Origin: CBDFHF01 sp965247565
Lineage (GTDB): Bacteria > Pseudomonadota > Gammaproteobacteria > Methylococcales > Methylomonadaceae
Assembly (NCBI GenBank): GCA_965247565.1
Contig: CBDFHF010000003.1
Coordinates: 1,116,001 to 1,180,000, forward strand
Length of the DNA stretch: 64,000 nt
Direction of reading: 5' to 3'
The position numbers and the translations under genes were made by a program. This document shows positions 18,712-26,898 of this stretch, piece after piece; the first letter of the stretch is position 1, and every line of letters begins with the position of its first letter. The notes under the pieces are model-generated. The model did not search any database. It was not told where the DNA came from and saw only the letters and a list, made by a program, of their open reading frames with translations.

Positions 18712-19950
18712 ATGAAGTTAGCGGTATTGACCAGCTCATATCCCTATTATCCCGGCGAACAATTTATAGAGAATGAAGTGGAATATTGGGAAAAATCAGC
18801 TTTCTCTACCGTTTTCGTTTTACCGTGGTTGGTAACCGGCTCTGCAAGGCAAATACCCGAAAAAATTCAGGTCGATTTATGTCTTAGCAGAATGAATAAG
18901 CTCGAGCGCTTTTACTTTTTAGGTATTACCTTATGCTCTTCGCTCTTTTTCAAAGAAATCATTTATCTATGTAAGTCGCGAAACGTGTGTTTGCATAATT
19001 TGATGCAGGCTTTAAAACAAGCCTCCATGACTCTTCAGCTGGCTCATAAATTAAGCCTATTCGCAAAGCAGAATGGCGGTATAGACGTTGTTTATAGCTA
19101 CTGGAACGATATGTACGCTTATGCGGCGATTTTAGTTAAAAAGAAAGGACTGGTTGAAAAGGTTGTTTCCAGGGCGCATGGTATTGATTTATACGAGGAA
19201 AGGCGGAAATATAAATATATGCCTCTCAAGCGCCAGTTTATTCAGGATTTTGATCAGATTTTTGCTTTATCTACAGAAGCAAAAGAGTACCTGCAAACAA
19301 AATACAGAGCGAATCCGGCTAAGTTGAGTATTAGTCCATTAGGCGTAGGAATTCCGGTACAAACTTCATGCACTAGCCCGGATGGTAATTTACATATTGT
19401 ATCGGTTTCCTTTTGCAGAGTTGAAAAACGAATTGATAGAGTTATCGAGGCGCTAGCAATCGTTGCAGATGAAAAAATACAGCTGCAAATTAAGTGGACT
19501 CATATTGGTGAGGGGCCTTTATATAAAGAAATGCAGTCGCTTGCGTTTCGTACCCTGGGAAAGAAACAAAATATTACGATTGGCTTCAAAGGCAATCTTG
19601 AAAATGTAGAAGTGAAAAATTTCTATTTGGCGGAACCGGTCGATATTATTATTAATACCAGTGAGTCGGAGGGAATTCCTGTATCGATTATGGAAGCCAT
19701 GAGTTTTGGTATTCCTGCGCTTGCGCCTGATATAGGTGGTGTTTCCGAGTTGGTTTCCAATGAATTCGGCATACTGATGAGCGATAACCCCACAGTTGAG
19801 GAAATTGCCTCAAGTATCTTGCATTTATCCCGTTTTGCTAAAGACGATGCAATTCGTTCTAAAGCAAGGCAAAAAATAAAAGACGATTTTAACGCCGACC
19901 AAAACTATAACCGGTTCATGCAAATGCTTTGTTCAATATCAAATACATAA
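18712..19950 (+). CDS. Glycosyltransferase family 4
   Basis: The 412-residue GT-B retaining glycosyltransferase has an N-terminal acceptor domain with LAVLTSSYPYYPGEQFIENE and a C-terminal donor domain. ISPLGVGI and SFCRVEKRIDRVIEAL near 240, IGEGPLYKEM near 264, and the E-x7-E block ESEGIPVSIMEAMSFGIP near 322 are the GT4 signatures. The YFLG-type hydrophobic stretch near 65-80 may touch the membrane. The gene starts four bases after the HprK-like stop and is followed directly by the flippase, so it appears to belong to one transcript. Confidence 0.88.
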   Translation: MKLAVLTSSYPYYPGEQFIENEVEYWEKSAFSTVFVLPWLVTGSARQIPEKIQVDLCLSRMNKLERFYFLGITLCSSLFFKEIIYLCKSRNVCLHNLMQALKQASMTLQLAHKLSLFAKQNGGIDVVYSYWNDMYAYAAILVKKKGLVEKVVSRAHGIDLYEERRKYKYMPLKRQFIQDFDQIFALSTEAKEYLQTKYRANPAKLSISPLGVGIPVQTSCTSPDGNLHIVSVSFCRVEKRIDRVIEALAIVADEKIQLQIKWTHIGEGPLYKEMQSLAFRTLGKKQNITIGFKGNLENVEVKNFYLAEPVDIIINTSESEGIPVSIMEAMSFGIPALAPDIGGVSELVSNEFGILMSDNPTVEEIASSILHLSRFAKDDAIRSKARQKIKDDFNADQNYNRFMQMLCSISNT

Positions 19951-19952
19951 AG

Positions 19953-21368
19953 ATGAATCGTAAAAAAATCTTAGGATTTGCTATTGGCCCCATTGGCTCA
20001 GCGTTGTTAGGGGTACTTTCCGTCCCGCTTCTTGCCTGGTCTTTCTCATCTGAAGATATTGGCCGTATTTCTATGCTACAAGTCGCTACGGATTTTATTG
20101 TCTTATTATTTGGTTTTGGGTTGGATCGAGCTTATGTCCGGGAATATCACGAAGCACAAACAGAAGATAGCCCTGGGTTATTGATGACTGCCGCCCTACC
20201 GGGCTTTTTCCTGTTAGCTTTGGTAATCCTGGCAATCCTGGTATATGCCCCGACATTATTTGCACATTTTCTGTTTTCCATTGATAGCAACACATTGAGT
20301 GTCTTTGTTGCAAGCTGTGTACTTGCGGCATTTATATCACGCTATTTATCTTTGATATTACGAATGCAGGAAAAGGGACTCGCTTTTTCGATGAGCCAAA
20401 TATTGCCCAAAGTATTATTTTTGACAATGATTGGTTTTTACATAATCTTGGGCGTCACGTTAGACTTTAATAAACTTGTCCTCGCCCATACCGCAGCGTT
20501 AATCGCTGTAATGCTAATTTATACCTGGAACACTAAAAGCATTTGGTGGCCGGGATTATTGAGTGGGATTAGTAAGGAAAAGCTTGTTTACATGCTCGAA
20601 TTTGGCTTACCGCTGGCTTTTGCCAGCTTGGCCTACTGGGCTTTAGTAGCGATGGACAAACTGTTTTTAAGAAATTTGTCTTCATTTACTGAACTCGGAA
20701 CTTATTCTGTTGCAACGAGCATCGCCTCTTCGGCTAGTATTGTTTCCAGCGTTTTTACGACTATCTGGGCTCCAACGGTTTACAAATGGGTAGCGGAAGG
20801 TATTAATTCGGAATTGGTAGATAAAATTTCTGAGCATGTGTTGGCTGCAGCGGCAGCAGTATTTATTTTTTGTGGTCTTTTCTCCTGGCTTCTAAAATTT
20901 TTGCTTCCGACTTTGTATGCAAATGTACAATTTATTGTTCCCGCTTGCATGGCAGCGCCCTTGTTCTTTACATTATCCGAAACGACAGCAGTTGGTATGG
21001 GTATTGCACGTAAAAGTTTTTACTCGATGGCGGCGTCTTTTTTAGCCGCAACCGTCAATTTTGTCGGCAACTATGCTTTTGTACCAAAACTCGGTGCGAC
21101 AGGAGCTGGGATTTCGACCGCTATAGCCTTTTGGATATTCCTAATACTAAGAACTGAGTTTTCTTCAATGGTTTGGCGCCCTCTACCCAGATTAAAACTG
21201 TATCTAATTACCTTTGCTATGTTGGTTTTTGTCACTGGTTTCGCAATATGTGGCTCAGAATTTCAAATGTTTTGGCTTTCAATTTGGGCTGGCGCAGGTT
21301 TACTGTGGTTCTTCGTGTTCAAGTTTTCCTGGATTATATTATTACGTGAATTACGCATAAACCCTTAA
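19953..21368 (+). CDS. Wzx-type polysaccharide flippase (MATE/MOP superfamily)
   Basis: The 471-residue protein has about 12-14 hydrophobic helices and starts GFAIGPIGSALLGVLSVPLL, typical of the oligosaccharide flippase family. SFSSEDIGRISMLQ and GFGLDRAYVREYHE in the first loops are characteristic. GATGAGISTAIAFWIF near 390 is the C-terminal repeat. Its job would be to flip undecaprenyl-diphosphate-linked repeat units to the periplasmic side. The start at 19953 follows the GT4 stop by two bases; an alternative start 24 bases earlier overlaps that gene. No Wzy polymerase accompanies it in this window. Confidence 0.88.
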   Translation: MNRKKILGFAIGPIGSALLGVLSVPLLAWSFSSEDIGRISMLQVATDFIVLLFGFGLDRAYVREYHEAQTEDSPGLLMTAALPGFFLLALVILAILVYAPTLFAHFLFSIDSNTLSVFVASCVLAAFISRYLSLILRMQEKGLAFSMSQILPKVLFLTMIGFYIILGVTLDFNKLVLAHTAALIAVMLIYTWNTKSIWWPGLLSGISKEKLVYMLEFGLPLAFASLAYWALVAMDKLFLRNLSSFTELGTYSVATSIASSASIVSSVFTTIWAPTVYKWVAEGINSELVDKISEHVLAAAAAVFIFCGLFSWLLKFLLPTLYANVQFIVPACMAAPLFFTLSETTAVGMGIARKSFYSMAASFLAATVNFVGNYAFVPKLGATGAGISTAIAFWIFLILRTEFSSMVWRPLPRLKLYLITFAMLVFVTGFAICGSEFQMFWLSIWAGAGLLWFFVFKFSWIILLRELRINP

Positions 21369-21386
21369 TGTCTTAACCAACAAATT

Positions 21387-22649
21387 ATGGAAAAAATAGC
21401 AGTAATTATTGCGCCTTTCTGGGGTGACACAAGTCATGTGGGCGTTTACCGTGTTGAACGATTCATCCGTTGGTTTGCTAATGCGGGTATGAAAGTTATA
21501 CTCATTCGGGCGGGGGCTTTGGATAAAGAGGCGCAACAGTCTTGGGGATTGGAACTGACTGTTCGAGATCCGATTGGCTTATATCGAGATGCAACTCCAA
21601 CTGGCGAAGCGCCAAAACCACGAAAACCTAATAAATTGCGCAGGCAACTGGCGTTGTGGTTATTTAATCCTGATGCGGGCGTTGTCTGGGCTAAGCGTCT
21701 TGCCGAGCATCCTACGGTTTTGCATTACGCTAAAGGTGCTGAATTTATCTTGTCTTCTAGTCGTCCGGAATCAGCGCATGTGGCTGCATGGCAATTGGCA
21801 AAACAACTAAAGTGTAAGCTGGTCATAGACATGCGAGATGGTTGGTTGGATGAGCCACTGGAGCCGCTGCTGATAACTTCACCTATAAGACGATATATTG
21901 AAGGCCGACTAGAAAAAAAAATTCTTGCGGATGCGCAACAGATTTTTGTGACTTCTGAGGTGTGGAAGGAATTATTGGTTTCCAGAGGGGTTGCTTCAAA
22001 AGACAAAGTTGAAGTAATTACAAATGCGTACCCGACTTTTGATTTTTCGAGTATCAATCTGCCGACATTGAAACAGGAAGCGCCAAAACAAAAAATTGAA
22101 TTGTTGCATACTGGGCGATTTCGGGCTTCGCGCAGCAGTCAAGATCCGGCATTGTTGCTTGAGCCAATACTTGCTGGTCTAACTGGGCAGAATATTAAAG
22201 GACGCATTTGTCTGCTGGGAAATCTGGAGCCGGAAGAACTTGAACAAATAGCGGGTTATCAGGCTCAATTGGCACAGTTGGGATGGGAGATAGAATGCCA
22301 GTCCTCAGTACCACGAGCACAAGCAATGGCTCGTATCGGACAAACAAATGGCTTGTTGCTACTATGCGCGGTGCAGGCTGCAATTCCTAGCAAAATTTTT
22401 GAATATATTCCTTCTCGTAAACCTATATTAATTGTAGCAAAAGAAGGGAGTGCTGTTTGGCGTGTTGGTAAAACTATTAAACAGGCAACACTCCTGGACT
22501 ACCGTCGTCCGGAGACTTGGGATAATGCGATGGCAGATTTTTTTAAAAATGTTCTCGGCAAAAAAATCGAGTCAAATTGTCCGGAAATGTATTCGGAAGA
22601 TTATTTAGGTAAGCGGGTTTTGGCTTGTCTTGAAATAACAGGCGCTTAG
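21387..22649 (+). CDS. GT4-like glycosyltransferase (GT-B fold)
   Basis: The 420-residue protein has an N-terminal strand IAVIIAPFWGDTSHVGVYRVER and a GT-B layout. LVIDMRDGWLDEPLEPL near 147, IFVTSEVWKELL near 190, ELLHTGRFRASRSSQDP near 236 and SKIFEYIPSRKPILIVAKEG near 334 (donor-binding glutamate) are typical of sequence-divergent GT4 enzymes from polysaccharide loci. It is less similar to classical GT4 proteins than its neighbours, so family assignment is good but donor is unknown. Confidence 0.78.
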   Translation: MEKIAVIIAPFWGDTSHVGVYRVERFIRWFANAGMKVILIRAGALDKEAQQSWGLELTVRDPIGLYRDATPTGEAPKPRKPNKLRRQLALWLFNPDAGVVWAKRLAEHPTVLHYAKGAEFILSSSRPESAHVAAWQLAKQLKCKLVIDMRDGWLDEPLEPLLITSPIRRYIEGRLEKKILADAQQIFVTSEVWKELLVSRGVASKDKVEVITNAYPTFDFSSINLPTLKQEAPKQKIELLHTGRFRASRSSQDPALLLEPILAGLTGQNIKGRICLLGNLEPEELEQIAGYQAQLAQLGWEIECQSSVPRAQAMARIGQTNGLLLLCAVQAAIPSKIFEYIPSRKPILIVAKEGSAVWRVGKTIKQATLLDYRRPETWDNAMADFFKNVLGKKIESNCPEMYSEDYLGKRVLACLEITGA

Positions 22650-22664
22650 GGAAATTTTAGATCC

Positions 22665-23588
22665 ATGCTAGCAGAACTGACTAAGCCAGCACGAGTTACA
22701 GTATTAATGTCTACCTATAACGGGAGTCAGTTCCTTCAGCAGCAACTGAATACTCTGTATGAACAAACCTATAGCAATATCAGGATTTTAGTGCGTGATG
22801 ATGGTTCGTCAGATACGACAAGAGCAATTTTGGCGCACGAGCAAAGCAAGGCAAAGATCGATGTAGTGGATGGACATACTAATCTTGGGCCGGCGTTTAG
22901 TTTTTTTGAATTGTTACAGCAAGCGGCTTTAACTGAAACGGACTATGTGGCATTTTGTGATCAAGACGATATTTGGTTACCTGACAAAGTGGCTTGTGCT
23001 GTCAAGGGTTTAGAAGAAAATCCTGACTGTCCGGCGTTATATTGCTCCAGACTAGAGTTGGTTGATGAGCAATTAAGGGAATTAGGAATGACTGTAAAGC
23101 CAAGAAAAATTGGTTTTGGGAATGCTTTGGTAGAGAATATCGCTGTGGGCTGTACCATAGTTCTTAATCGAAAGGCAGTTGATATGCTCTGCCAAACACT
23201 TCCGAAGGATATATATATTCATGACTGGTGGTTTTATTTGGTTATTGCCTGTTTCGGCAAAGTCATTTTTGATGACAAACCACGAATTAACTATCGGCAA
23301 CATCAAAATAACGCCATTGGTGCGCCGACAGGTTGGCTCAGTTCAGTTAAAAGAAAAATAAGTAGATTTACTAAAGGACGGCTTTGGATAAGCGAGCAAG
23401 CTATTGTTTTTTTGGAGATGTTTGGTGATCGTATCCCGTTATCGGAGCGTTCTATTCTGAATCAGTTAATTCTGACAAAATCGTCTTATTGGTGTCGTAT
23501 TAGGTTGGCGCTATCCAAACATATATGGCGGCAAAAGTGGTCTGATGACATCATCTTGCGATTTCTTGTCTTAATTAATCGAGTTTAG
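22665..23588 (+). CDS. Glycosyltransferase family 2, RfbF-like
   Basis: The 307-residue GT2 enzyme has VTVLMSTYNGSQFLQQQL near residue 10, LVRDDGSSDTT, NLGPAFSFFELLQQA and FCDQDDIWLPDKV near 94. The RDDGSSD plus DQDDIW combination is characteristic of the RfbF-like rhamnosyltransferase group. HDWWFYLVIACFG near 183 is the acceptor region. dTDP-rhamnose is the common donor in this group, which would fit rmlC and rmlD elsewhere in the window (inference). It is the last gene before a 170-base gap. Confidence 0.83.
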   Translation: MLAELTKPARVTVLMSTYNGSQFLQQQLNTLYEQTYSNIRILVRDDGSSDTTRAILAHEQSKAKIDVVDGHTNLGPAFSFFELLQQAALTETDYVAFCDQDDIWLPDKVACAVKGLEENPDCPALYCSRLELVDEQLRELGMTVKPRKIGFGNALVENIAVGCTIVLNRKAVDMLCQTLPKDIYIHDWWFYLVIACFGKVIFDDKPRINYRQHQNNAIGAPTGWLSSVKRKISRFTKGRLWISEQAIVFLEMFGDRIPLSERSILNQLILTKSSYWCRIRLALSKHIWRQKWSDDIILRFLVLINRV

Positions 23589-23638
23589 ATCGTATAGTTA
23601 AAAGCCAGCCGTATGACGGATAATTCATAGAGGCAGAT

Positions 23639-23670
23639 TTGACAATGTATTTATCTTAAAACAAGATAAT
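23639..23670 (+). promoter_or_regulatory. Possible promoter with overlapping inverted repeat before the wbpVLM-like module
   Basis: TTGACA at 23639-23644 is a perfect -35 box. GATAAT at 23665-23670 could be the -10, but the 20-base spacer is longer than usual. A perfect 7-bp inverted repeat (TTATCTT at 23651-23657, AAGATAA at 23663-23669) covers the spacer and -10, as an operator would. The position after a gap fits a separate promoter for the terminal module. Confidence 0.35.
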
Positions 23671-23759
23671 TCAATAAATCATTGATTTCATCTAGGTAGC
23701 TGCTCTTTCGCGGATCAAATTCTACAGACTCTCAATTTTTGCAACGGTGCGACAGGGTA

Positions 23760-24920
23760 ATGGTTTTACCAAACAATTTTAAACAGCGCCGTATTTTGGT
23801 TTACGTCATTAACGTAGACTGGTATTTTGAATTGCATTGGTTACAACGAGCTCTTGCAAGTTTGGATAGTGGCTTCGAAGTTCATCTCGTATTGACGATT
23901 TATGACGAGAGTTTCCAAGAACGGCTTAATCATTATGGATTTATTTGTCATTCCTGGACTGTTAATCGAAAGTCTCTAAATCCATTCTTTAATGTTAAGA
24001 GTATTGTTGAGCTCTATCGTCTTCTTAAATCGATATCGCCGAATCTTGTTCACGCCGTGACTATTAAGCCCAATTTGTATGTCGGTTTGCTTGCGTATCT
24101 GTTTAATTGGCCTTACGTTTTAAGTGTAACCGGCACCGGTACGGTTTTTTCCGGGCAGTCGTTGAAGATTAAATTGGTAAGACCTTTGGTAAGGGGGCTC
24201 TATAAATTTCTGCGAGCCGACGAGGGATTGCGTAAAATCGTCTTCGAAAACACTGAAGACCGCGATTATTTCGTCAATACAGGTTTATGTAGCATGCAGG
24301 AGGCTGAACTTATCCTTGGGGCTGGTGTTAATACCGACCTTTATAAGCCGGTTGCGGAACCTATTACCGAAACCCCAGTTATTTTATTTGCGGCTCGATT
24401 ATTGTGGGATAAGGGTCTGGGCGATTTGGTTGCTGCTGCTAAGCTACTACGTCAACGAGGCTTGAGTTTCTCGATCCAGGTTGCGGGTATTATTGACAAG
24501 TCAACACTGAACGCTATAGATGAAAGTATTTTGGAAGCATGGCATAGAGAGGGCTGGATTGTTTGGTTAGGGACAGAAAAGAATATGCCTAAATTAATCG
24601 CCGAAGCCAATGTGGTGGTTTTACCTAGTTTTTACGGCGAAGGCGTGCCGCGTATTTTAATTGAAGCCGCCTCATGTCAGCGAGCTATTGTCACTACAGA
24701 TATGCCTGGTTGTCGGGAGATTGTTAAACATGAAATCAATGGTTTGTTGGTGCCTGCTCAACATGTTGAGGCGTTAGCGAATGCGCTGGAAAGATTGATT
24801 AAAAATTCAGGACTAAGAAAGACGTTGGGACAGCGAGGACGCGAAATGGTGGAAAAAGACTATTCTGAGCAGAAGGTTATTGCACAAACCTTATCTTTAT
24901 ACAGAACATTATTACCATGA
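23760..24920 (+). CDS. Glycosyltransferase family 4
   Basis: The 386-residue GT4 enzyme has RILVYVINVDWYFELHWLQRA at the N-terminus, HAVTIKPNLYVGLLA near 99, VTGTGTVFSG near 126, ILFAARLLWDKGLGDLV near 210 and the E-x7-E block GEGVPRILIEAASCQRA near 296. The IKPN and TGTG blocks occur in WbpT/PglA-like transferases that act on the first lipid-linked sugar. Its place just ahead of wbpV-wbpL-wbpM-like genes suggests it adds the second sugar (inference). An in-frame TTG at 23739 is an alternative start. Its stop overlaps the next ATG. Confidence 0.85.
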   Translation: MVLPNNFKQRRILVYVINVDWYFELHWLQRALASLDSGFEVHLVLTIYDESFQERLNHYGFICHSWTVNRKSLNPFFNVKSIVELYRLLKSISPNLVHAVTIKPNLYVGLLAYLFNWPYVLSVTGTGTVFSGQSLKIKLVRPLVRGLYKFLRADEGLRKIVFENTEDRDYFVNTGLCSMQEAELILGAGVNTDLYKPVAEPITETPVILFAARLLWDKGLGDLVAAAKLLRQRGLSFSIQVAGIIDKSTLNAIDESILEAWHREGWIVWLGTEKNMPKLIAEANVVVLPSFYGEGVPRILIEAASCQRAIVTTDMPGCREIVKHEINGLLVPAQHVEALANALERLIKNSGLRKTLGQRGREMVEKDYSEQKVIAQTLSLYRTLLP

Positions 24921-25882
24921 CCAGGGTAATGGTAACTGGTTCAAGCGGTTTTATCGGCAAGGCGTTATGCAAACATTTAGCTGATAAAGGTTTTGATGTC
25001 AACAACGCATTGCGCTCAGCATCGCAACAAGATGATACCGAAAATACCGTTAAAACCGTGATTGGTGAGATAAATGCAAACACTGAATGGCAAACGGTAT
25101 TAGCGCAGATCGATGTTGTTATACACTTGGCGGCTCGTGTTCATGTTACCAACGAAGGTGCCGCAGATTCGTTGGCAGAATTTCGTAAGGTAAATGTCGA
25201 TGGTACGCTCAACCTTGCTAGGCAGGCGGTGAAAGCGGGAGTAAGGCGGTTTATATTTATCAGTTCAATTAAAGTCAATGGAGAGACTACCACTCTGGGG
25301 GTGCCTTTTACTGCCGATGATCAACCTGCACCGGCTGACGCCTACGGTATTTCCAAACGCGAGGCGGAAGATGCTTTGCGAATATTAGCGGCTGAAACCG
25401 GGCTGGAAGTTGTCATTATTCGTCCACCTATTGTGTATGGCCCAGGGGTTAAAGCGAATTTTAATGCCATGCTGTGTTGTATTAATAGAGCTATACCACT
25501 TCCCTTTGGAGCGATTCATAATCGACGTAGTTTGCTGGCGTTGGATAATCTGGTTGATCTGATTTCTGTGTGTGTTGACCACCCAGTGGCCGTAAACCAA
25601 ACCTTTCTAGCTTCAGATGGTGAAGATCTGTCTACTACAGATTTATTGCGGCGCATGGCTAATGCGTTGGGCAAAAAATGCTATTTATTGCCCATACCGT
25701 TGGTAATAATAAAGTTAGTTGCCGAATTAGCGGGCAGAAAAATTCTTGTCCAAAAACTCTGTGACTCGTTACAAGTGGATATGAGTAAAACCTGCGAATT
25801 GTTGAGTTGGGTTCCTCCCGTTTCTGTAGACGAGGCGCTGCGCAGGACTGCGAAATATTATAAGGCTATCCATAAGTGCTAA
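24917..25882 (+). CDS. WbpV-like UDP-4-keto-6-deoxy-HexNAc reductase/epimerase
   Basis: The 321-residue extended SDR has TGSSGFIGKALCKHLADKGF at residues 7-26, VIHLAARVHV near 71, FISSIKVNGE and DAYGISKREAE (YxxxK) near 140. LRRMANALGKK and the HVTN block match WbpV/WbpK/Fnl-type reductases. These enzymes reduce the WbpM product to UDP-QuiNAc or UDP-FucNAc. The four-base overlap upstream (ATGA) and one-base overlap downstream (TAATG) place it in a tight operon with wbpL- and wbpM-like genes. Which epimer is formed cannot be decided here. Confidence 0.83.
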   Translation: MTRVMVTGSSGFIGKALCKHLADKGFDVNNALRSASQQDDTENTVKTVIGEINANTEWQTVLAQIDVVIHLAARVHVTNEGAADSLAEFRKVNVDGTLNLARQAVKAGVRRFIFISSIKVNGETTTLGVPFTADDQPAPADAYGISKREAEDALRILAAETGLEVVIIRPPIVYGPGVKANFNAMLCCINRAIPLPFGAIHNRRSLLALDNLVDLISVCVDHPVAVNQTFLASDGEDLSTTDLLRRMANALGKKCYLLPIPLVIIKLVAELAGRKILVQKLCDSLQVDMSKTCELLSWVPPVSVDEALRRTAKYYKAIHKC

Positions 25883-26898
25883 TGCATGGAATATTGTTGC
25901 TGGTTGCATTGACTACTGGATTGGTGGGTACTGGCTTGATTCGTCGTTATGCTTTATCTGCAAGTTTGCTTGATATTCCCAATGCGCGAAGTTCTCATCA
26001 GCTGCCCACGCCCCGCGGTGGTGGGTTGGCTATTGTTCTGGTGTTTCTATTGGGACTGCCATGGCTTTGGGGTATGGAGATTATAACGGGTCGACTGCTG
26101 CTGGCATTACTTGGCGCAGGTGCCTTAGTCGCGCTCATCGGCTTTTTGGACGATCACAATCACGTTAAAGCACGTTGGCGTTTATTAACGCATTTTATAT
26201 CTGCCATTTGGGGATTGTATTGGTTACAGGGATTGCCACCACTACACATTTTAGGCCAAGTTCTTGAACTGGGTTGGTTGGGCCATATCTTAGCTGGTCT
26301 CTATTTGATTTGGCTGTTGAATCTTTATAATTTTATGGATGGTATCGATGGATTGGCGGGTATCGAGGCTGTTTGCGTCTGTTTAGGCGGCGGCTTATTG
26401 TATTTATTACAAACAGAAGATTTGCAGGGCGGCTACGCCTTGTTGTTCCTGGCTGTGACGGTTGCTGGTTTTTTATACTGGAATTTCCCGCCTGCCAAGA
26501 TTTTTATGGGCGATGCCGGCAGCGGTTTTTTGGGTATGGTATTGGGATTGTTCTCTATCCAGGCCGCCTGGGATAATCCACAATGGTTGTGGAGTTGGTT
26601 GATATTATTAGGCGTGTTTATTGTTGATGCCAGTTGGACATTATCTCGGCGCTTTTGGCGCGGTGAAAAAGTGTACGAGGCTCATCGTACTCATGCCTAT
26701 CAAGTTGCATCGAGACGGTACTCCGGCCACAAGCCAGTATCGTTAGCTGTTGCAGTTATTAATGTGGGTTGGCTGTTGCCTTGGGCATTAGTTGTAGGCC
26801 TAGGTTGGCTAGATGGTTTTCTAAGCCTTGCTTTTGCTTATCTACCCCTGTTCTGGTTGGCTCATCAATTTAAAGCGGGCGAGATAGAAACGGAATGA
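25882..26898 (+). CDS. WbpL/WecA-like undecaprenyl-phosphate sugar-1-phosphate transferase
   Basis: The 338-residue polytopic membrane enzyme transfers a HexNAc-1-phosphate to undecaprenyl phosphate and so initiates the repeat unit. Evidence: HQLPTPRGGGLAIVLVF near 35, GFLDDHNHVKARWRLL near 89, NLYNFMDGIDGLAG near 150 (acidic DxxxxD site), FMGDAGSGFLGMVLG near 208 and HRTHAYQ near 268. These are MraY/WecA-superfamily landmarks and the order with the neighbouring genes is that of Pseudomonas wbpV-wbpL-wbpM. The ATG at 25882 overlaps the previous stop by one base; a GTG six bases earlier is possible. Confidence 0.9.
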   Translation: MHGILLLVALTTGLVGTGLIRRYALSASLLDIPNARSSHQLPTPRGGGLAIVLVFLLGLPWLWGMEIITGRLLLALLGAGALVALIGFLDDHNHVKARWRLLTHFISAIWGLYWLQGLPPLHILGQVLELGWLGHILAGLYLIWLLNLYNFMDGIDGLAGIEAVCVCLGGGLLYLLQTEDLQGGYALLFLAVTVAGFLYWNFPPAKIFMGDAGSGFLGMVLGLFSIQAAWDNPQWLWSWLILLGVFIVDASWTLSRRFWRGEKVYEAHRTHAYQVASRRYSGHKPVSLAVAVINVGWLLPWALVVGLGWLDGFLSLAFAYLPLFWLAHQFKAGEIETE

